Assembly: GCA_002494885.1 (NCBI GenBank)
Contig: DACV01000009.1
Location: 124,001 to 188,000 of the forward strand
Reading direction: 5' to 3'
Length of the DNA stretch: 64,000 nucleotides
Origin: Methanobacterium sp. UBA44
GTDB lineage: Archaea; Methanobacteriota; Methanobacteria; Methanobacteriales; Methanobacteriaceae
A program made the position numbers and the translations under genes. Positions 8,048 through 17,381 of this stretch are shown here, piece after piece; the stretch's first letter is position 1; each line of letters begins with the position of its first letter. The notes under the pieces are model-generated. The model made no database searches. It had not been told where the DNA came from and saw only the letters and a list, made by a program, of their open reading frames with translations.

Positions 8048-9988
8048 ATGTACGGTGATTTGGTGGCACAGAGACTTACCTTTCCAGAGATTAATTCTGA
8101 GAATATGCCTTACTTTTCTATTTCTATATTACTTTATGCACTTATAGCTCTGGTATCGCTTATAATATATGGAATAATTGGATCCATTTATATAATGCGC
8201 CTTAATCTAATTAATTCACTTTATTTTACAGTTATAACTATAGCGACTGTAGGTTTTGGTGATATTGCCCCAATTACACCTATACAAAAACTTTTTACTG
8301 TAACACTTGTTTTAGGCGGAGTTGGGTTAATTGCCTATGTTTTTACTTTAACAATTTCGGTGGTTTCGATGACTGTAGAAGAAATTACATCTGGTTCCAG
8401 GATGAGAAGAAGGATGGCAGCGACTAAAAATCATTTTGTGCTTTGCGGGTACGGAAGAGTGGGCGCTGCAGTATTTAGAGAGCTTAAAAAAAGGAATCAA
8501 ATGGCGATAATAGTTGAAAGAGATAAAAAAGTTGTAGAAAAAGAATTGTGGGAAGAGCCTGAAGTTCTTGCAATCCCTGGAGATGCAACAGATGAAAGTA
8601 TCTTGATGGATGCTGGTATTAAAAGGGCACGAGGCGTTATAATAACAACTGGTGACGATGTAGATAATTTATTCATTACATTGACTACAAGAGAAATACA
8701 TCCAGAAATCTGGATTGTTGCAAGGGCCAGCAAACGTGAAAATATAAAGCGACTTTATAGATCTGGTGCAGATAAGGTTATATCGCCCGAAACAAGCGGA
8801 GGAGAAGATATATACTTTGCAGCTATTGAACCTACAATCACTAAAATTACCATGATGCATAACGTTTCAAATATTAAAAAAGAGGCAGAAATCATCTTAA
8901 AACATGGATGTACACTAGAAAATATAGAGTATCATTTACCAGAATTTAAAGAACCACTGGAAAGAAAAATAGGGATATCTAAAATAGAAGAATTAAACAG
9001 ATTTATGAGTAGTTTAGAACGTGATTCATCAAGAAAATCATCATTAGATAAAATATATGAATCAGTAAGTGGAATACACTCCCACTGGATTTCAGGACCA
9101 GATAAAGAGAGTTTGAAGAAAGTTATAGATGAACTTGAAAAGGAAGGACTACTTTTAGGCGTTAATCTTGATGAAAATGAGATAAGAGAAGCAGCAAGAA
9201 AATATGGAAGGATTGTTGAAGTTGTTATAAAACCTGAAATGAAAATTACTGAAACCCATGCTGTTGGAGATATACGTGCAGAATCAGAAATTATCTTAAA
9301 ACATGGATGTACTTTAGATGATATTGAATATTATCTTCCTGGCTTTCGTGAACCATTACGCCGAAAAATTGGATTATCCGATAGTGAAGATATGGATAAA
9401 TTTTTAGAAAGTTTGGAACATGATAATGCAAAAATGGAGTCTTTAGAAAGGCTATATGCCCTTTCAGGAGGAGGGATACATTCTCACGTAGTTTCTGGAC
9501 CAGATACTAAAAGTCTTGCAATGGTGGAAAAAGAATTAAAGGATAAAGGATTCTTATTAGGAATTAATTTATCTCAAGAAGAAATAAAAACTAAAATTAA
9601 AGAGTATGGAAGAGTAGTTGAGCTGCTTCTGAAACATGAAGTTACTAATCTTGATGATAAACGAATAATTATTAGAAATGGAGGCAGGATTTTAAATTCA
9701 AAGCATTATCTGCCTGGTGTGAGGCAGGTTATAACACGAAATTTGTATATAAACTCAGAAGAGGATGTTAAAAACTGTGAAGAAGAACTTAAAAAGCCTG
9801 ATGCTCGAAGATCTGTAGAGGCATTATACGAAATTTCCAGACATATCCATTCTCATACGGTAGCTGCACCGGATGTTAGAGCTATTAAGAAAATTGAAAA
9901 TGCTCTGAATAAAGAAGGTATACTTTTAGGCGTTAATCTTTCTGAAAGTGAAATATGGAAAATTGTGGAGAAAAAAGATCTGATATAA
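8048..9988 (+). CDS. RCK-type potassium channel with three copies of a novel C-terminal module
   Basis: The roughly 646-residue protein has two membrane helices flanking a pore loop with the K+ filter TVGFGD (residues 68-73). A TrkA-N/RCK nucleotide-binding domain follows at about 129-265 (HFVLCGYGRVG, GDATDES). The usual TrkA-C domain is not evident. Instead there are three tandem copies of an unrecognised module (281-397, 413-531 and 538-640), each with a YxLPGxxxxxxR start, an IHSH motif and LLGVNL. The first part is MthK-like: K+ conduction gated by a ligand on the RCK ring. ATG 8048 has no SD; GTG 8063 behind GGTGAT is an alternative. Confidence 0.85.
   Translation: MYGDLVAQRLTFPEINSENMPYFSISILLYALIALVSLIIYGIIGSIYIMRLNLINSLYFTVITIATVGFGDIAPITPIQKLFTVTLVLGGVGLIAYVFTLTISVVSMTVEEITSGSRMRRRMAATKNHFVLCGYGRVGAAVFRELKKRNQMAIIVERDKKVVEKELWEEPEVLAIPGDATDESILMDAGIKRARGVIITTGDDVDNLFITLTTREIHPEIWIVARASKRENIKRLYRSGADKVISPETSGGEDIYFAAIEPTITKITMMHNVSNIKKEAEIILKHGCTLENIEYHLPEFKEPLERKIGISKIEELNRFMSSLERDSSRKSSLDKIYESVSGIHSHWISGPDKESLKKVIDELEKEGLLLGVNLDENEIREAARKYGRIVEVVIKPEMKITETHAVGDIRAESEIILKHGCTLDDIEYYLPGFREPLRRKIGLSDSEDMDKFLESLEHDNAKMESLERLYALSGGGIHSHVVSGPDTKSLAMVEKELKDKGFLLGINLSQEEIKTKIKEYGRVVELLLKHEVTNLDDKRIIIRNGGRILNSKHYLPGVRQVITRNLYINSEEDVKNCEEELKKPDARRSVEALYEISRHIHSHTVAAPDVRAIKKIENALNKEGILLGVNLSESEIWKIVEKKDLI
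8885..9964 (+). repeat. Three tandem copies of a ~115-residue protein module
   Basis: The copies span about 8885-9235, 9281-9637 and 9656-9964 within the K+ channel gene. Copies 1 and 2 share the opening SEIILKHGCTL/AEIILKHGCTL, IEYxLPxFxEPLxRKIG, IHSHxxSGPD and LLLGVNL or FLLGINL. Copy 3 is more diverged (HYLPGVR, IHSHTVAAPD, ILLGVNL). The DNA copies are diverged, so the repeat is old and under selection at the protein level. Confidence 0.8.
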
Positions 9989-10043
9989 TGTTCATAATAA
10001 TAAAATTAAAAATTTGTATATATTAAGTAAAAAAGGTGGAATT

Positions 10044-10372
10044 ATGAAAGCAGAAGCCCTCAAAATCTTTGATTTTGGGGCATGCGAAAATCTATCGAAA
10101 TTTATAATTTCGATGCATCGAAAACCTATAGTTTTCGAATGTTTCAATTTTCGCGGTTGCAAACGAAATTTGCAAACATCAAAAATCTATGATTTTTGAA
10201 AGAACTTAAGAAAAAATGTCCAGAGTGTGGTTGTGAAGATAAACATATTTTAAAGGATTCAGGAACAGTGGGGGTTGTGGGAGGTCCTCAGCATAAATCT
10301 TCAACTGGATTCAAGTCTAAAGAAGGTAAATATAGATGTTCAAACTGCGGATATATATTTAAGTTAGAATAG
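10044..10372 (+). pseudogene. Small two-Cys-pair zinc-ribbon protein, interrupted by a hairpin array
   Basis: ATG 10044, with AAGGTGG at 10034-10040, begins MKAEALK and is then cut off in frame by the hairpin array. The body of the gene resumes in another frame as KELKKKCPECGC to CSNCGYIFKLE, ending at TAG 10372. Removing about 140 bases at 10058-10199 restores a continuous 63-residue-type protein with CPECG and CSNCG zinc knuckles. A TTG at 10196 directly after the last hairpin is in the right frame and could restart translation. I therefore call it disrupted, but a shortened product is possible. Confidence 0.6.
10058..10199. repeat. Hairpin array, six stems, with an enclosing outer stem
   Basis: Perfect or near-perfect stems in order: CAAAATC/GATTTTG (10061-10077, extendable to 10058-10080); ATCGAAAT/ATTTCGAT (10094-10114); TCGAAAAC/GTTTTCGA (10118-10138); TTGCAAA/TTTGCAA (10157-10175); TCAAAAATC/GATTTTTGA (10179-10199). 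GCGAAAAT (10084-10091) also pairs with ATTTTCGC (10147-10154), enclosing the second and third. Spacer words such as GCGGTT recur in the array at 39205. No protein is encoded. It looks like a small non-autonomous element or structured RNA. Confidence 0.75.
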
Positions 10373-10396
10373 TACTTAATTTATTAAAATAACTTT

Positions 10397-11110
10397 TTAT
10401 GGCTTTTCCCTGTAAAAAATACTTTTGCATGTACACAGATCATGTAAAGGAGGTAACATTTCAGACTGGTCAATTTTAAAAATTTTTTTATCATAGGCTC
10501 CCTGGCATTTATTGCATGCATCAATGGCTTTACTTATTTTAAAGTATTTAAAACCCTTTTCTTTGTAGACATACCAGTTTCCAAGATTTTTTATTCTATT
10601 CAATTCATTTTTACTTATTTTTTCTGCATCTTCATAAGATAATTTTGTTTTGGATAAAATCTTGTTTGTGGCGTCTATTATCCCTCTACCATCATATACA
10701 ATTTCTGCTAATATATTTATAATAATTTGCTTTGTATAATCGTCAATGGGATCAATATAATCCAGATTATATAATTCATGGAGTAAAGCTACTTCTTTAT
10801 AAGCTGATCTTTGCATTTCGACTGAAATATCTTTTTTGGGTACTCTATCTTCTTTCAACAGTTTGTGCAGCCCATCTGTATAATCAACGCTTATGCTCAA
10901 CTTTTCATTGTTACGTTTTCCTTTTATCTTCCTAAAATCTTTATTAAATACTTCAACAATGGTTTTAACCCGTTCTGTATTGTAGGGAATATTAAGTGAT
11001 TCAACCTGTCTTAAACTCCCTCCGCATTCGCATTCTTCGAAATCATTCAGAGATTCTCCTTCGTTGAGCTTATAATATCCTCCACATTTGTTACATATAA
11101 GATAAGGCAT
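10397..11110 (-). CDS. Zinc ribbon fused to an SPP1 gp7-like (phage head morphogenesis) domain
   Basis: With ATG 11110 the protein is 237 residues. The N-terminal 35 residues form a zinc ribbon (CNKCGGYYKL, then CECGG) of a type common in Methanobacteriales. The C-terminal segment, with SKNELNRIKNLGNW, ACNKCQGAYDKKIF and LPPLHDLCTCKS, fits the CxxC/HxxCxC pattern of the SPP1 gp7 minor-head family. No other phage genes are near, so it is probably a domesticated or orphan gene. Its function is unknown. Confidence 0.55.
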   Translation of the reverse strand: MPYLICNKCGGYYKLNEGESLNDFEECECGGSLRQVESLNIPYNTERVKTIVEVFNKDFRKIKGKRNNEKLSISVDYTDGLHKLLKEDRVPKKDISVEMQRSAYKEVALLHELYNLDYIDPIDDYTKQIIINILAEIVYDGRGIIDATNKILSKTKLSYEDAEKISKNELNRIKNLGNWYVYKEKGFKYFKISKAIDACNKCQGAYDKKIFKIDQSEMLPPLHDLCTCKSIFYREKP

Positions 11111-11258
11111 CTTAATCACTAAACCATTTTAAATTTTAATTTAAAAACAATAAGATAATATATTTTTAATATTTAAAATATATAGTACATAATAACATAA
11201 TTAAGTTAATTATTAAAGGAAAATAAAAAAAAATAAAGTTATTAGGGGATTTAAGTCC

Positions 11259-12152
11259 TTAGAACAACTCATGAAGATTTATTTTGTATGCACCAAGGTT
11301 TCCACCGAAGTTTCCAGCGCTTATTTTTAAAACACCAGGCACTTTGACAGCTGCTTCTATTCCTGCTTTCATGGCGGCTTTGACGGCTTCTTCACTTACA
11401 CCGTCAATAACAATTTCGTAAACTCCATCAACTTGTTCTGGGATCTGGCATCCTTCTACTTCATCTTTGAGAGTTACGCACATTTTTTCGTTTGTGGAGG
11501 CTCCTAAGAATTTGTACTTGGTGGATCCTACTTTAGAACCAGAAGCAACTATACCTCCGGGGAATGGTGTAATTGTTCCTGTTATGGATTCAATGGCATT
11601 TACAGTTACTTCTGCGGCTAAAAGCCCTGCAGATGGATTTTCTGCCATTATAAATAGATTTCCTCCTGCAACTCCTGATTTTATTCCAAGCTCTTCTTCA
11701 ACCAGGAAGTCTCCAGCCATAAGTGGAATTGAATGAATTGTTCTTCCTTCAACTTCTAACATTTTTTCGTAACCGTCACCATAGAATTTAAGTTTTTTAC
11801 CGGTTGTTAATTTTTCGTCTGGTTCTTCCATAGCATCAAAGACTGCGGTTGTTGCAGCGGTAAGTATACACATTCCAACTCTTTCTAAAACTTCATGATC
11901 AAGCTTCTTTTTATCCATATTACAGATCATTATAACGTATCCCGGCCTTCCGTCAGGAGTTTCTTCTGGTGGAACGTAACAATCAATTCCAGCTTCTGCA
12001 GGACAACCAATAACTGATGTCCCGTAACCTGTTGCTTCAGTTGCTGCAATTTTTGCTAGTTTTTTGGTCGCTGCAGTTACAAGTATTCTTGAAACTTGAA
12101 TACCAAATGCTTCTGCAAATGTATCTTGTATTTCAACACCGTTTATTTCCAT
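11259..12152 (-). CDS. ftr: Formylmethanofuran:tetrahydromethanopterin formyltransferase
   Basis: This cytoplasmic enzyme moves the formyl group from methanofuran to H4MPT, the second step of CO2 reduction to methane. ATG 12152 lies behind GGTGATA and gives 297 residues, the standard length; a GTG three codons earlier is part of the SD. Recognisable segments are MEINGVEIQDTFAEAFG, CPAEAGIDCYVPPEETPDG, TPFPGGIVASGSKVGS and KISAGNFGGNLG. It stands alone here. The sequence drifts from the classic enzyme in places, so it could be the second Ftr paralogue found in some methanogens. Confidence 0.9.
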   Translation of the reverse strand: MEINGVEIQDTFAEAFGIQVSRILVTAATKKLAKIAATEATGYGTSVIGCPAEAGIDCYVPPEETPDGRPGYVIMICNMDKKKLDHEVLERVGMCILTAATTAVFDAMEEPDEKLTTGKKLKFYGDGYEKMLEVEGRTIHSIPLMAGDFLVEEELGIKSGVAGGNLFIMAENPSAGLLAAEVTVNAIESITGTITPFPGGIVASGSKVGSTKYKFLGASTNEKMCVTLKDEVEGCQIPEQVDGVYEIVIDGVSEEAVKAAMKAGIEAAVKVPGVLKISAGNFGGNLGAYKINLHELF

Positions 12153-12229
12153 GATTATCACCGTTTGATGATAGATTGAGAAATATTATATATTTTTCTA
12201 TTTGAATTTTTAATTAATTCCCAATAATT

Positions 12230-13672
12230 TCAAAAAATAATCTTAAAAGTGGTTCCTTCATTTCTAAAAAGTTCTATTTTTCCATTTAATTGATTTACAA
12301 GTGCATTTACAAGTTGTAATCCTAAAGTCTTGGTATTTTGGTAATCAAGATCTTCTGGAAATCCGATTCCATTATCTGAAACTATAAGAACTCTTTCACT
12401 GTTATTTAAATGGAATTTAATACATACTTCTCCAAAACCTTCTGGGAAAGCATGTTTTATTGAATTACTGAACAGTTCATTGATTATTAAACCACAGGGA
12501 ATTGCAAAATTAATATCCAGTAAAATGTTTTCTACATCAATTTTCGGTCTTACAGATCTGGAATTTATTTCATAGGAGCTTAAAAGGTCAGTTACGAATT
12601 TTTTGATATATTCTGCAAAATCAATTCTGGACAGATCGTCTGATTGATAAAGCTTTTCATGGACAATGGCCATAGATATAACTCTATCACGACTTTCTTT
12701 GAGGCTGTTAACTGCATTTTCATCGGTCAGACACTTTGCCTGTAAATTTAAAAGAGAACTGATGATCTGCATGTTATTTTTGACCCTATGATGAATTTCT
12801 TTTAACAGTACTTCTTTTTCTTCAAGAGAGGATTTAAACTGATCTTCTATCTTTTTAAGCTCTCGGATATCACGTGTAATGTATACTGCTCCTGAAAATT
12901 CACCCTTTTCGTTGGATAACGGGTTTCCAATTGTTTCTACCCATATATAATTTCCATCAGCGTGTTTATACCTATGCTGGATTCTTTTTGGTTTTAAAGT
13001 TGTAATGGCCATTTGAAGCGAATCTATAATCAGTTTTAAATCGTCAGGATGTACCAGTTTAATAAGTTCAAAGTCTTTCTTTCCAATTATATCTTCTCTA
13101 TCATATCCAAGCAGATCTGTAATAGAAGGGCTGACATATTCAAAAATACCATCATTATTAACCTGATAAATTAAATCAAGCATATTGTCTGTGATTAAGC
13201 TTAAATGTTTCTCTCTTTCTTTAATTACATCTTCTATTCGTTTAAGATTGGTAATATCATGTGAAATACTGAAAATAAACACTTCATCTTGAAATTCCAT
13301 AGCTCGGGCATGCACTTCTACATTAATAATAGATTTATCTTTTCTAAAATGCGCAGTTTGGAATACTAGTTTATTTTTCAACTGAATTTCTTTAATTCGA
13401 GCATCTATAAACTTTTTATATTTAGGAATAACCAGATCATGAAGATTTAATTTTATTAATTCGTCTTTAGTATAACCAAGAGATTTACAGGCATTATTAC
13501 TGATGTAGATAAAATTACCCTTAAGATCATGTACAAATATAGGATCAGCAGCACTTTCTAATATTAATTCCTTTAATTTTTCTTCTAAATCATTATTTTG
13601 ACATAATTCAGTAAAATCACGATTTGAAAGCTTAAACCCTTCTATACTTTCAGGTTTATCTAAATTGTCCAT
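12230..13672 (-). CDS. PAS-PAS sensor histidine kinase (HisKA_2 type)
   Basis: A 480-residue soluble kinase. A first PAS domain lies at about 35-150 (DPIFVHDLKGNFIYISNNACKSLGY) and a second at about 160-275 (YEYVSPSITDLLGYDRED-like). The HisKA_2 phosphoacceptor helix IHHRVKNNMQIISSLL starts near residue 293, and the HATPase domain carries NELFSNSIKHAF, SDNGIGFP and GLQLV. No membrane helix is present, so it senses a cytoplasmic signal. No response regulator is adjacent; the nearest receiver protein is at 27461. Confidence 0.9.
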   Translation of the reverse strand: MDNLDKPESIEGFKLSNRDFTELCQNNDLEEKLKELILESAADPIFVHDLKGNFIYISNNACKSLGYTKDELIKLNLHDLVIPKYKKFIDARIKEIQLKNKLVFQTAHFRKDKSIINVEVHARAMEFQDEVFIFSISHDITNLKRIEDVIKEREKHLSLITDNMLDLIYQVNNDGIFEYVSPSITDLLGYDREDIIGKKDFELIKLVHPDDLKLIIDSLQMAITTLKPKRIQHRYKHADGNYIWVETIGNPLSNEKGEFSGAVYITRDIRELKKIEDQFKSSLEEKEVLLKEIHHRVKNNMQIISSLLNLQAKCLTDENAVNSLKESRDRVISMAIVHEKLYQSDDLSRIDFAEYIKKFVTDLLSSYEINSRSVRPKIDVENILLDINFAIPCGLIINELFSNSIKHAFPEGFGEVCIKFHLNNSERVLIVSDNGIGFPEDLDYQNTKTLGLQLVNALVNQLNGKIELFRNEGTTFKIIF

Positions 13673-13777
13673 AATCTCTTCCCCTGATTCCTAAATTATA
13701 TTATATATAAATTATATATAAAATATTATCACTTAAAAAGTACTTATCGTAAAGGGGTCATAAAATTAATCCAAAAC

Positions 13778-14788
13778 CTATTTGGAAATTTTTTCAACAA
13801 CGCTTGTTCCAAAGTAAGGAAGAAATGCCATTCCTATAAATGAAGTCATCCAGAATGAAATCAACCTTTCAACAATTGTTGCTGCAGCACTTATAGAGGG
13901 AGGAACACCTGCGGCAGAAAAGAGAAGTATCATTATCCCATCAACTGCTCCAACACCTCCTGGAAGAAGAGGAATCAGTCCTAAAAGGCTTGAAATTATA
14001 AAGACTTCTGCAATTATAATAAGGGAAATATGTACATCAAAGGCAGAAAATACAAGATAAACCCTTAATATTTCAAAGAACCAGATTATAAATGATATTA
14101 AAATTCCATAAATTAACACATTCTTATCCTTTACCATAACTTTCATGTTGTTCTGGAATCCTTCTATGGCCGAAACCACTCTATTTTCAAGGTTACTTCT
14201 CTCTTTTTTTGAGAATATTTTAATAATGCCTATAATCCAGAAAGTTATTTTCTTACCGGCTTTTTCATTGATGGACATATAAATTGCAAGTATAAACACT
14301 ATTAAAAGTATTATAACAGAAATGATAAGTATATAGACAACTAATGGGGATAAATTCAGGTATAAAACTGCTGCAATTATTGTAATTATTGCTAAAAGCA
14401 TGAATGGAAAGGTATCTAGACCCCTATCTGCTATTACAGTTGCAAATGATTTTTCAAAACTGGTTCTTGAGTATTTGCTCAGTATGTAACCTCTTATAGG
14501 CTCACCACCACCCCTTGCACTTGGGGTAATATTATTAACTGCTAATCCTACCATTAACATGGGGAAAAGGTGTATTTTTTTTACAGAAATATTTACAGCA
14601 TAGGTGGTTATAGCCCAGCGTTGAGTCCAGAACAGGTAAATAATAAATTGAATAAGAATTGCCAGGCCAACATACCATAAATTAGCCAATTTTAAGGCCT
14701 CTTTAATTTTACCTGGCCCTATATATAAAACCATTGCTGCAAGAATAGCGATTCCGAATACAATTAAAATTAAGGTCTTATATTTCAT
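13778..14788 (-). CDS. Flippase-like membrane protein (UPF0104/lysylphosphatidylglycerol synthase TM family)
   Basis: A 336-residue protein with about eight hydrophobic segments. Family marks include NNITPSARGGGEPIRGYIL, VIADRGLDTFPF and LGLIPLLPGGVGAVDGIM. Members resemble the membrane part of bacterial MprF; archaeal ones are proposed lipid or polyprenol-linked flippases. GGAAT precedes ATG 14788. The neighbours do not indicate a substrate. Confidence 0.8.
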   Translation of the reverse strand: MKYKTLILIVFGIAILAAMVLYIGPGKIKEALKLANLWYVGLAILIQFIIYLFWTQRWAITTYAVNISVKKIHLFPMLMVGLAVNNITPSARGGGEPIRGYILSKYSRTSFEKSFATVIADRGLDTFPFMLLAIITIIAAVLYLNLSPLVVYILIISVIILLIVFILAIYMSINEKAGKKITFWIIGIIKIFSKKERSNLENRVVSAIEGFQNNMKVMVKDKNVLIYGILISFIIWFFEILRVYLVFSAFDVHISLIIIAEVFIISSLLGLIPLLPGGVGAVDGIMILLFSAAGVPPSISAAATIVERLISFWMTSFIGMAFLPYFGTSVVEKISK

Positions 14789-14875
14789 ATTTTTATTCCT
14801 TTGTGAAAATTATTTTAATATTTATGCTATTTGAATTTAATTCCATTAAACTCTTTAATAAGCTGATTGAATCTA

Positions 14876-15364
14876 TTATAATGTTACTATTTCATAGCTT
14901 AAATTTACTGGATTAAGCAATACAACAGTTTTTTCTCCAGATAGATAACCACATGTTTCACCGGGATTTATGACCATAGTTTTTCCTTTTATAATTCCTA
15001 ATTTGTGTGTATGCCCCCTTATAACAATATCGTATTTCTCACTTTTAACCAGTGCATCTATTATTGTTTCATTGGTACCATGGTTAACTACAATTTTTCT
15101 TTTTTGCACTTCAAACTCTATCAAACTATCAATAGGACACAGATCCTTAAAAAAATGTCTTAAACCATCTCTTTCTCCATCATTATTGCCAAAAACAGCT
15201 TTAAATTCGCATTTGAGATTTTCAAATTCTTTAGCTGTGAAAGGAGATATTAAATCGCCTGCATGAATGACCAATTCAACTCTATAATCATTAAATAAAT
15301 TCACAGCTTCTTTAATAGCACTTAAATTATCATGCGAATCTGACATTATACCGATCATGTTCAT
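14876..15364 (-). CDS. YfcE/MJ0936-type metallophosphoesterase
   Basis: A 162-residue soluble phosphodiesterase. Metal-site motifs are present in order: GIMSDSHDN, HAGDLI, GNNDGERDG, NHGTN, RGHTHKLG and NPGETCGY. The best-known relative, MJ0936, is a Ni/Mn-dependent phosphodiesterase with unknown natural substrate. ATG at 15364 or at 15358 are both possible, and neither has a clear SD. Confidence 0.9.
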   Translation of the reverse strand: MNMIGIMSDSHDNLSAIKEAVNLFNDYRVELVIHAGDLISPFTAKEFENLKCEFKAVFGNNDGERDGLRHFFKDLCPIDSLIEFEVQKRKIVVNHGTNETIIDALVKSEKYDIVIRGHTHKLGIIKGKTMVINPGETCGYLSGEKTVVLLNPVNLSYEIVTL

Positions 15365-15490
15365 ATTTTTGTATGTAATTTTATAAATTATTGATCAATA
15401 AAGTTCAGTGCATGAATAACAACATTTATAAATCTTCGAATTAGAATTTATGTTAAGCCAATTTTCTGGCTTAATTAGGATGTGAATAAA

Positions 15491-15724
<234 letters not shown>

Positions 15725-15813
15725 TATTTAAAGTTATTTTTTAATTCTTGAAAATAAATTTTTTATATTTTCATGAATTTTTATTTATTTTCTAATGGTA
15801 TTATACATAAAAG

Positions 15814-15833
15814 CCTTTTAAATATTTAAAAGG
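15814..15833. terminator. Perfect 20-base palindrome between convergent genes
   Basis: A self-complementary sequence (CCTTTTAAAT joined to its inverse) lies between the ends of the TRAM gene and the zinc-ribbon membrane gene. T-tracts or A-tracts flank it on both sides, so it could end transcription in both directions. Confidence 0.4.
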
Positions 15834-15855
15834 GTAAAAAAAAGGAAATTATAGC

Positions 15856-16257
15856 TTATACTCTTATGATATTATAAAGATTAAGCAAATAAATGACTAT
15901 AATTCCAGTTACTATAATAATTAAATAATTAAGAATTACTTTTAGGCCTAAACTACGTGCTTGAGATTTGTCTTTGGATTTTTCGGGATTTCTAAATACA
16001 AGATACAGGAATAGAAGCGTTGCAAATCCAGAGATCATTATTGAGTAATCGGGTACAATATATAAAACAAATACACTGCTTAAAATAAATATTAAAGTTC
16101 CTATGGCAATTATTTTTAAGTCTAATTTGGATTTTGTGTTGAAACTTACTATTTTGGACTTTTTTTGAGTCTTAAGGGGTTTTTGGCAATGATAACAAAT
16201 TTCAGCATTTTTAGTGTTTTTTGTTTTACATCTTGGGCAAAGTATTGTAGAAACCAT
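15856..16257 (-). CDS. Zinc-ribbon membrane protein
   Basis: A 133-residue protein. An N-terminal double zinc knuckle (CPRCKTKN, then CYHCQKPL) is followed by a basic linker and three hydrophobic segments at about 48-68, 72-88 and 108-128. Such proteins are common and uncharacterised in Methanobacteriales. The ATG follows GAGAGTGATT. It is convergent with the TRAM gene. No function can be given. Confidence 0.65.
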   Translation of the reverse strand: MVSTILCPRCKTKNTKNAEICYHCQKPLKTQKKSKIVSFNTKSKLDLKIIAIGTLIFILSSVFVLYIVPDYSIMISGFATLLFLYLVFRNPEKSKDKSQARSLGLKVILNYLIIIVTGIIVIYLLNLYNIIRV

Positions 16258-16519
16258 GAAATCACTCTCACTGGATTATTTTTTAATTTATTTTTTATAA
16301 TACTAATTGTTCAAGCTATATTTATTGACTTTATATTTATAAATTTCAGAGCATATCAAAAATTTTCTTATTTAATTTGCCTTAATTGCAGTTAGAATAT
16401 TTTCTTCATGGTTAAAATATTCAAAGAAGATTTTTATTCTATTTTCATGGGATCATAATATTTAAAATTATAATAGGTAGCTTGAACATAAATAGTAAAA
16501 AAATGTAAGGAGGTTTTGG

Positions 16520-17290
16520 ATGGATCTGATAACACTTATTATCATTGGGATTATTATACTGGTTATTTTGGCCCTTTCAATACGCATAGTGAACCAGTAT
16601 GAAAAAGGAGTGGTGTTTCGCCTTGGTAAAGTAATTGGAGTTAGGGAGCCAGGGCTTCGTCTTATTATTCCAGTAGTTGATAGGATGGTTAAAGTATCTT
16701 TTAGAATTGTCACCATGCCAATTCCATCACAGAATATTATCACCCAGGATAACGTTTCCATTGATGTAGCAGCTGTAGCGTACTTTAAAGTGGTTAATGC
16801 CTACGATGCAGTTGTAGCTATTGAAAATTACAACAGAGCAGTTAATCAGATTGCTCAAACAACCATGAGAAACGTTATAGGGCAGTTTCTTTTAGATGAT
16901 GTTTTATCTTCAACATCGAAGATAAATGAGAGAATTAAAGAAATAATTGATAAACACAGTGAACCATGGGGAGTACAGATTACCGCAGTAGAGATTAAGG
17001 ATATAAGGCTTCCAGATACTATGCAAAGGGCAATGGCAAGGCAAGCAGAGGCAGAAAGGGACAAAAGAGCCAAAATTATTGCTGCAGAGGGTGAATTTTT
17101 ATCAGCTGCAAAGCTTGGAGAAGCAGCAGATGTAATAGCTGCACATCCAGTTGCACTACAACTCAGGAACTTACAGGTTCTTTCTGAGATATCTGCAGAG
17201 AAAAACTCAACCATAATTTTCCCTGCACAGTTTATGTCGACTATTAAAGACATTAAGAAATATATGGATTCAGAAGGTCTATTAAAATAG
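16520..17290 (+). CDS. Slipin/stomatin-like SPFH-domain membrane protein
   Basis: A 256-residue protein with one N-terminal membrane helix (residues 2-21) and then an SPFH/Band-7 domain (EKGVVFRLGKVIGVREPGL, TQDNVSIDVAAVAYF), and the stomatin signature GVQITAVEIKDIRLPDTMQRAM followed by a coiled AEAERDKRAKI segment. SPFH proteins form oligomeric membrane scaffolds and often partner with NfeD proteases, but no NfeD gene is adjacent. AAGGAGG precedes ATG 16520. Confidence 0.92.
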   Translation: MDLITLIIIGIIILVILALSIRIVNQYEKGVVFRLGKVIGVREPGLRLIIPVVDRMVKVSFRIVTMPIPSQNIITQDNVSIDVAAVAYFKVVNAYDAVVAIENYNRAVNQIAQTTMRNVIGQFLLDDVLSSTSKINERIKEIIDKHSEPWGVQITAVEIKDIRLPDTMQRAMARQAEAERDKRAKIIAAEGEFLSAAKLGEAADVIAAHPVALQLRNLQVLSEISAEKNSTIIFPAQFMSTIKDIKKYMDSEGLLK

Positions 17291-17344
17291 GTGGAATTTA
17301 ATAAAATCACCTAATTATTTATTTTTTAAAGCATAAGAGTTATG

Positions 17345-17352
17345 TTTATATA
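17345..17352 (+). promoter_or_regulatory. TATA box for trkH (first copy)
   Basis: TTTATATA centred about 34 bases before ATG 17382. This predicts a transcript with almost no leader. It also supports ATG 17382 over the in-frame TTG 17355, which would lie upstream of or at the RNA start. Confidence 0.55.
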
Positions 17353-17381
17353 TTTTGCCTGTGTATCTAAATACGATATCA

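Noticed and set aside
10058..10199. Hairpin array read as a small CRISPR
   Set aside because: The units are palindromes of differing sequence and spacing, with no identical direct repeat and no cas gene near.
10014..10199. A 61-codon frame over the hairpin array as a real protein
   Set aside because: The coding sense comes only from the array's palindromes; the downstream zinc-ribbon body is in another frame.
10397..11110. A prophage around the gp7-like gene
   Set aside because: Neighbours are housekeeping genes (Ftr, K+ channel); no terminase, portal, capsid or integrase is present.
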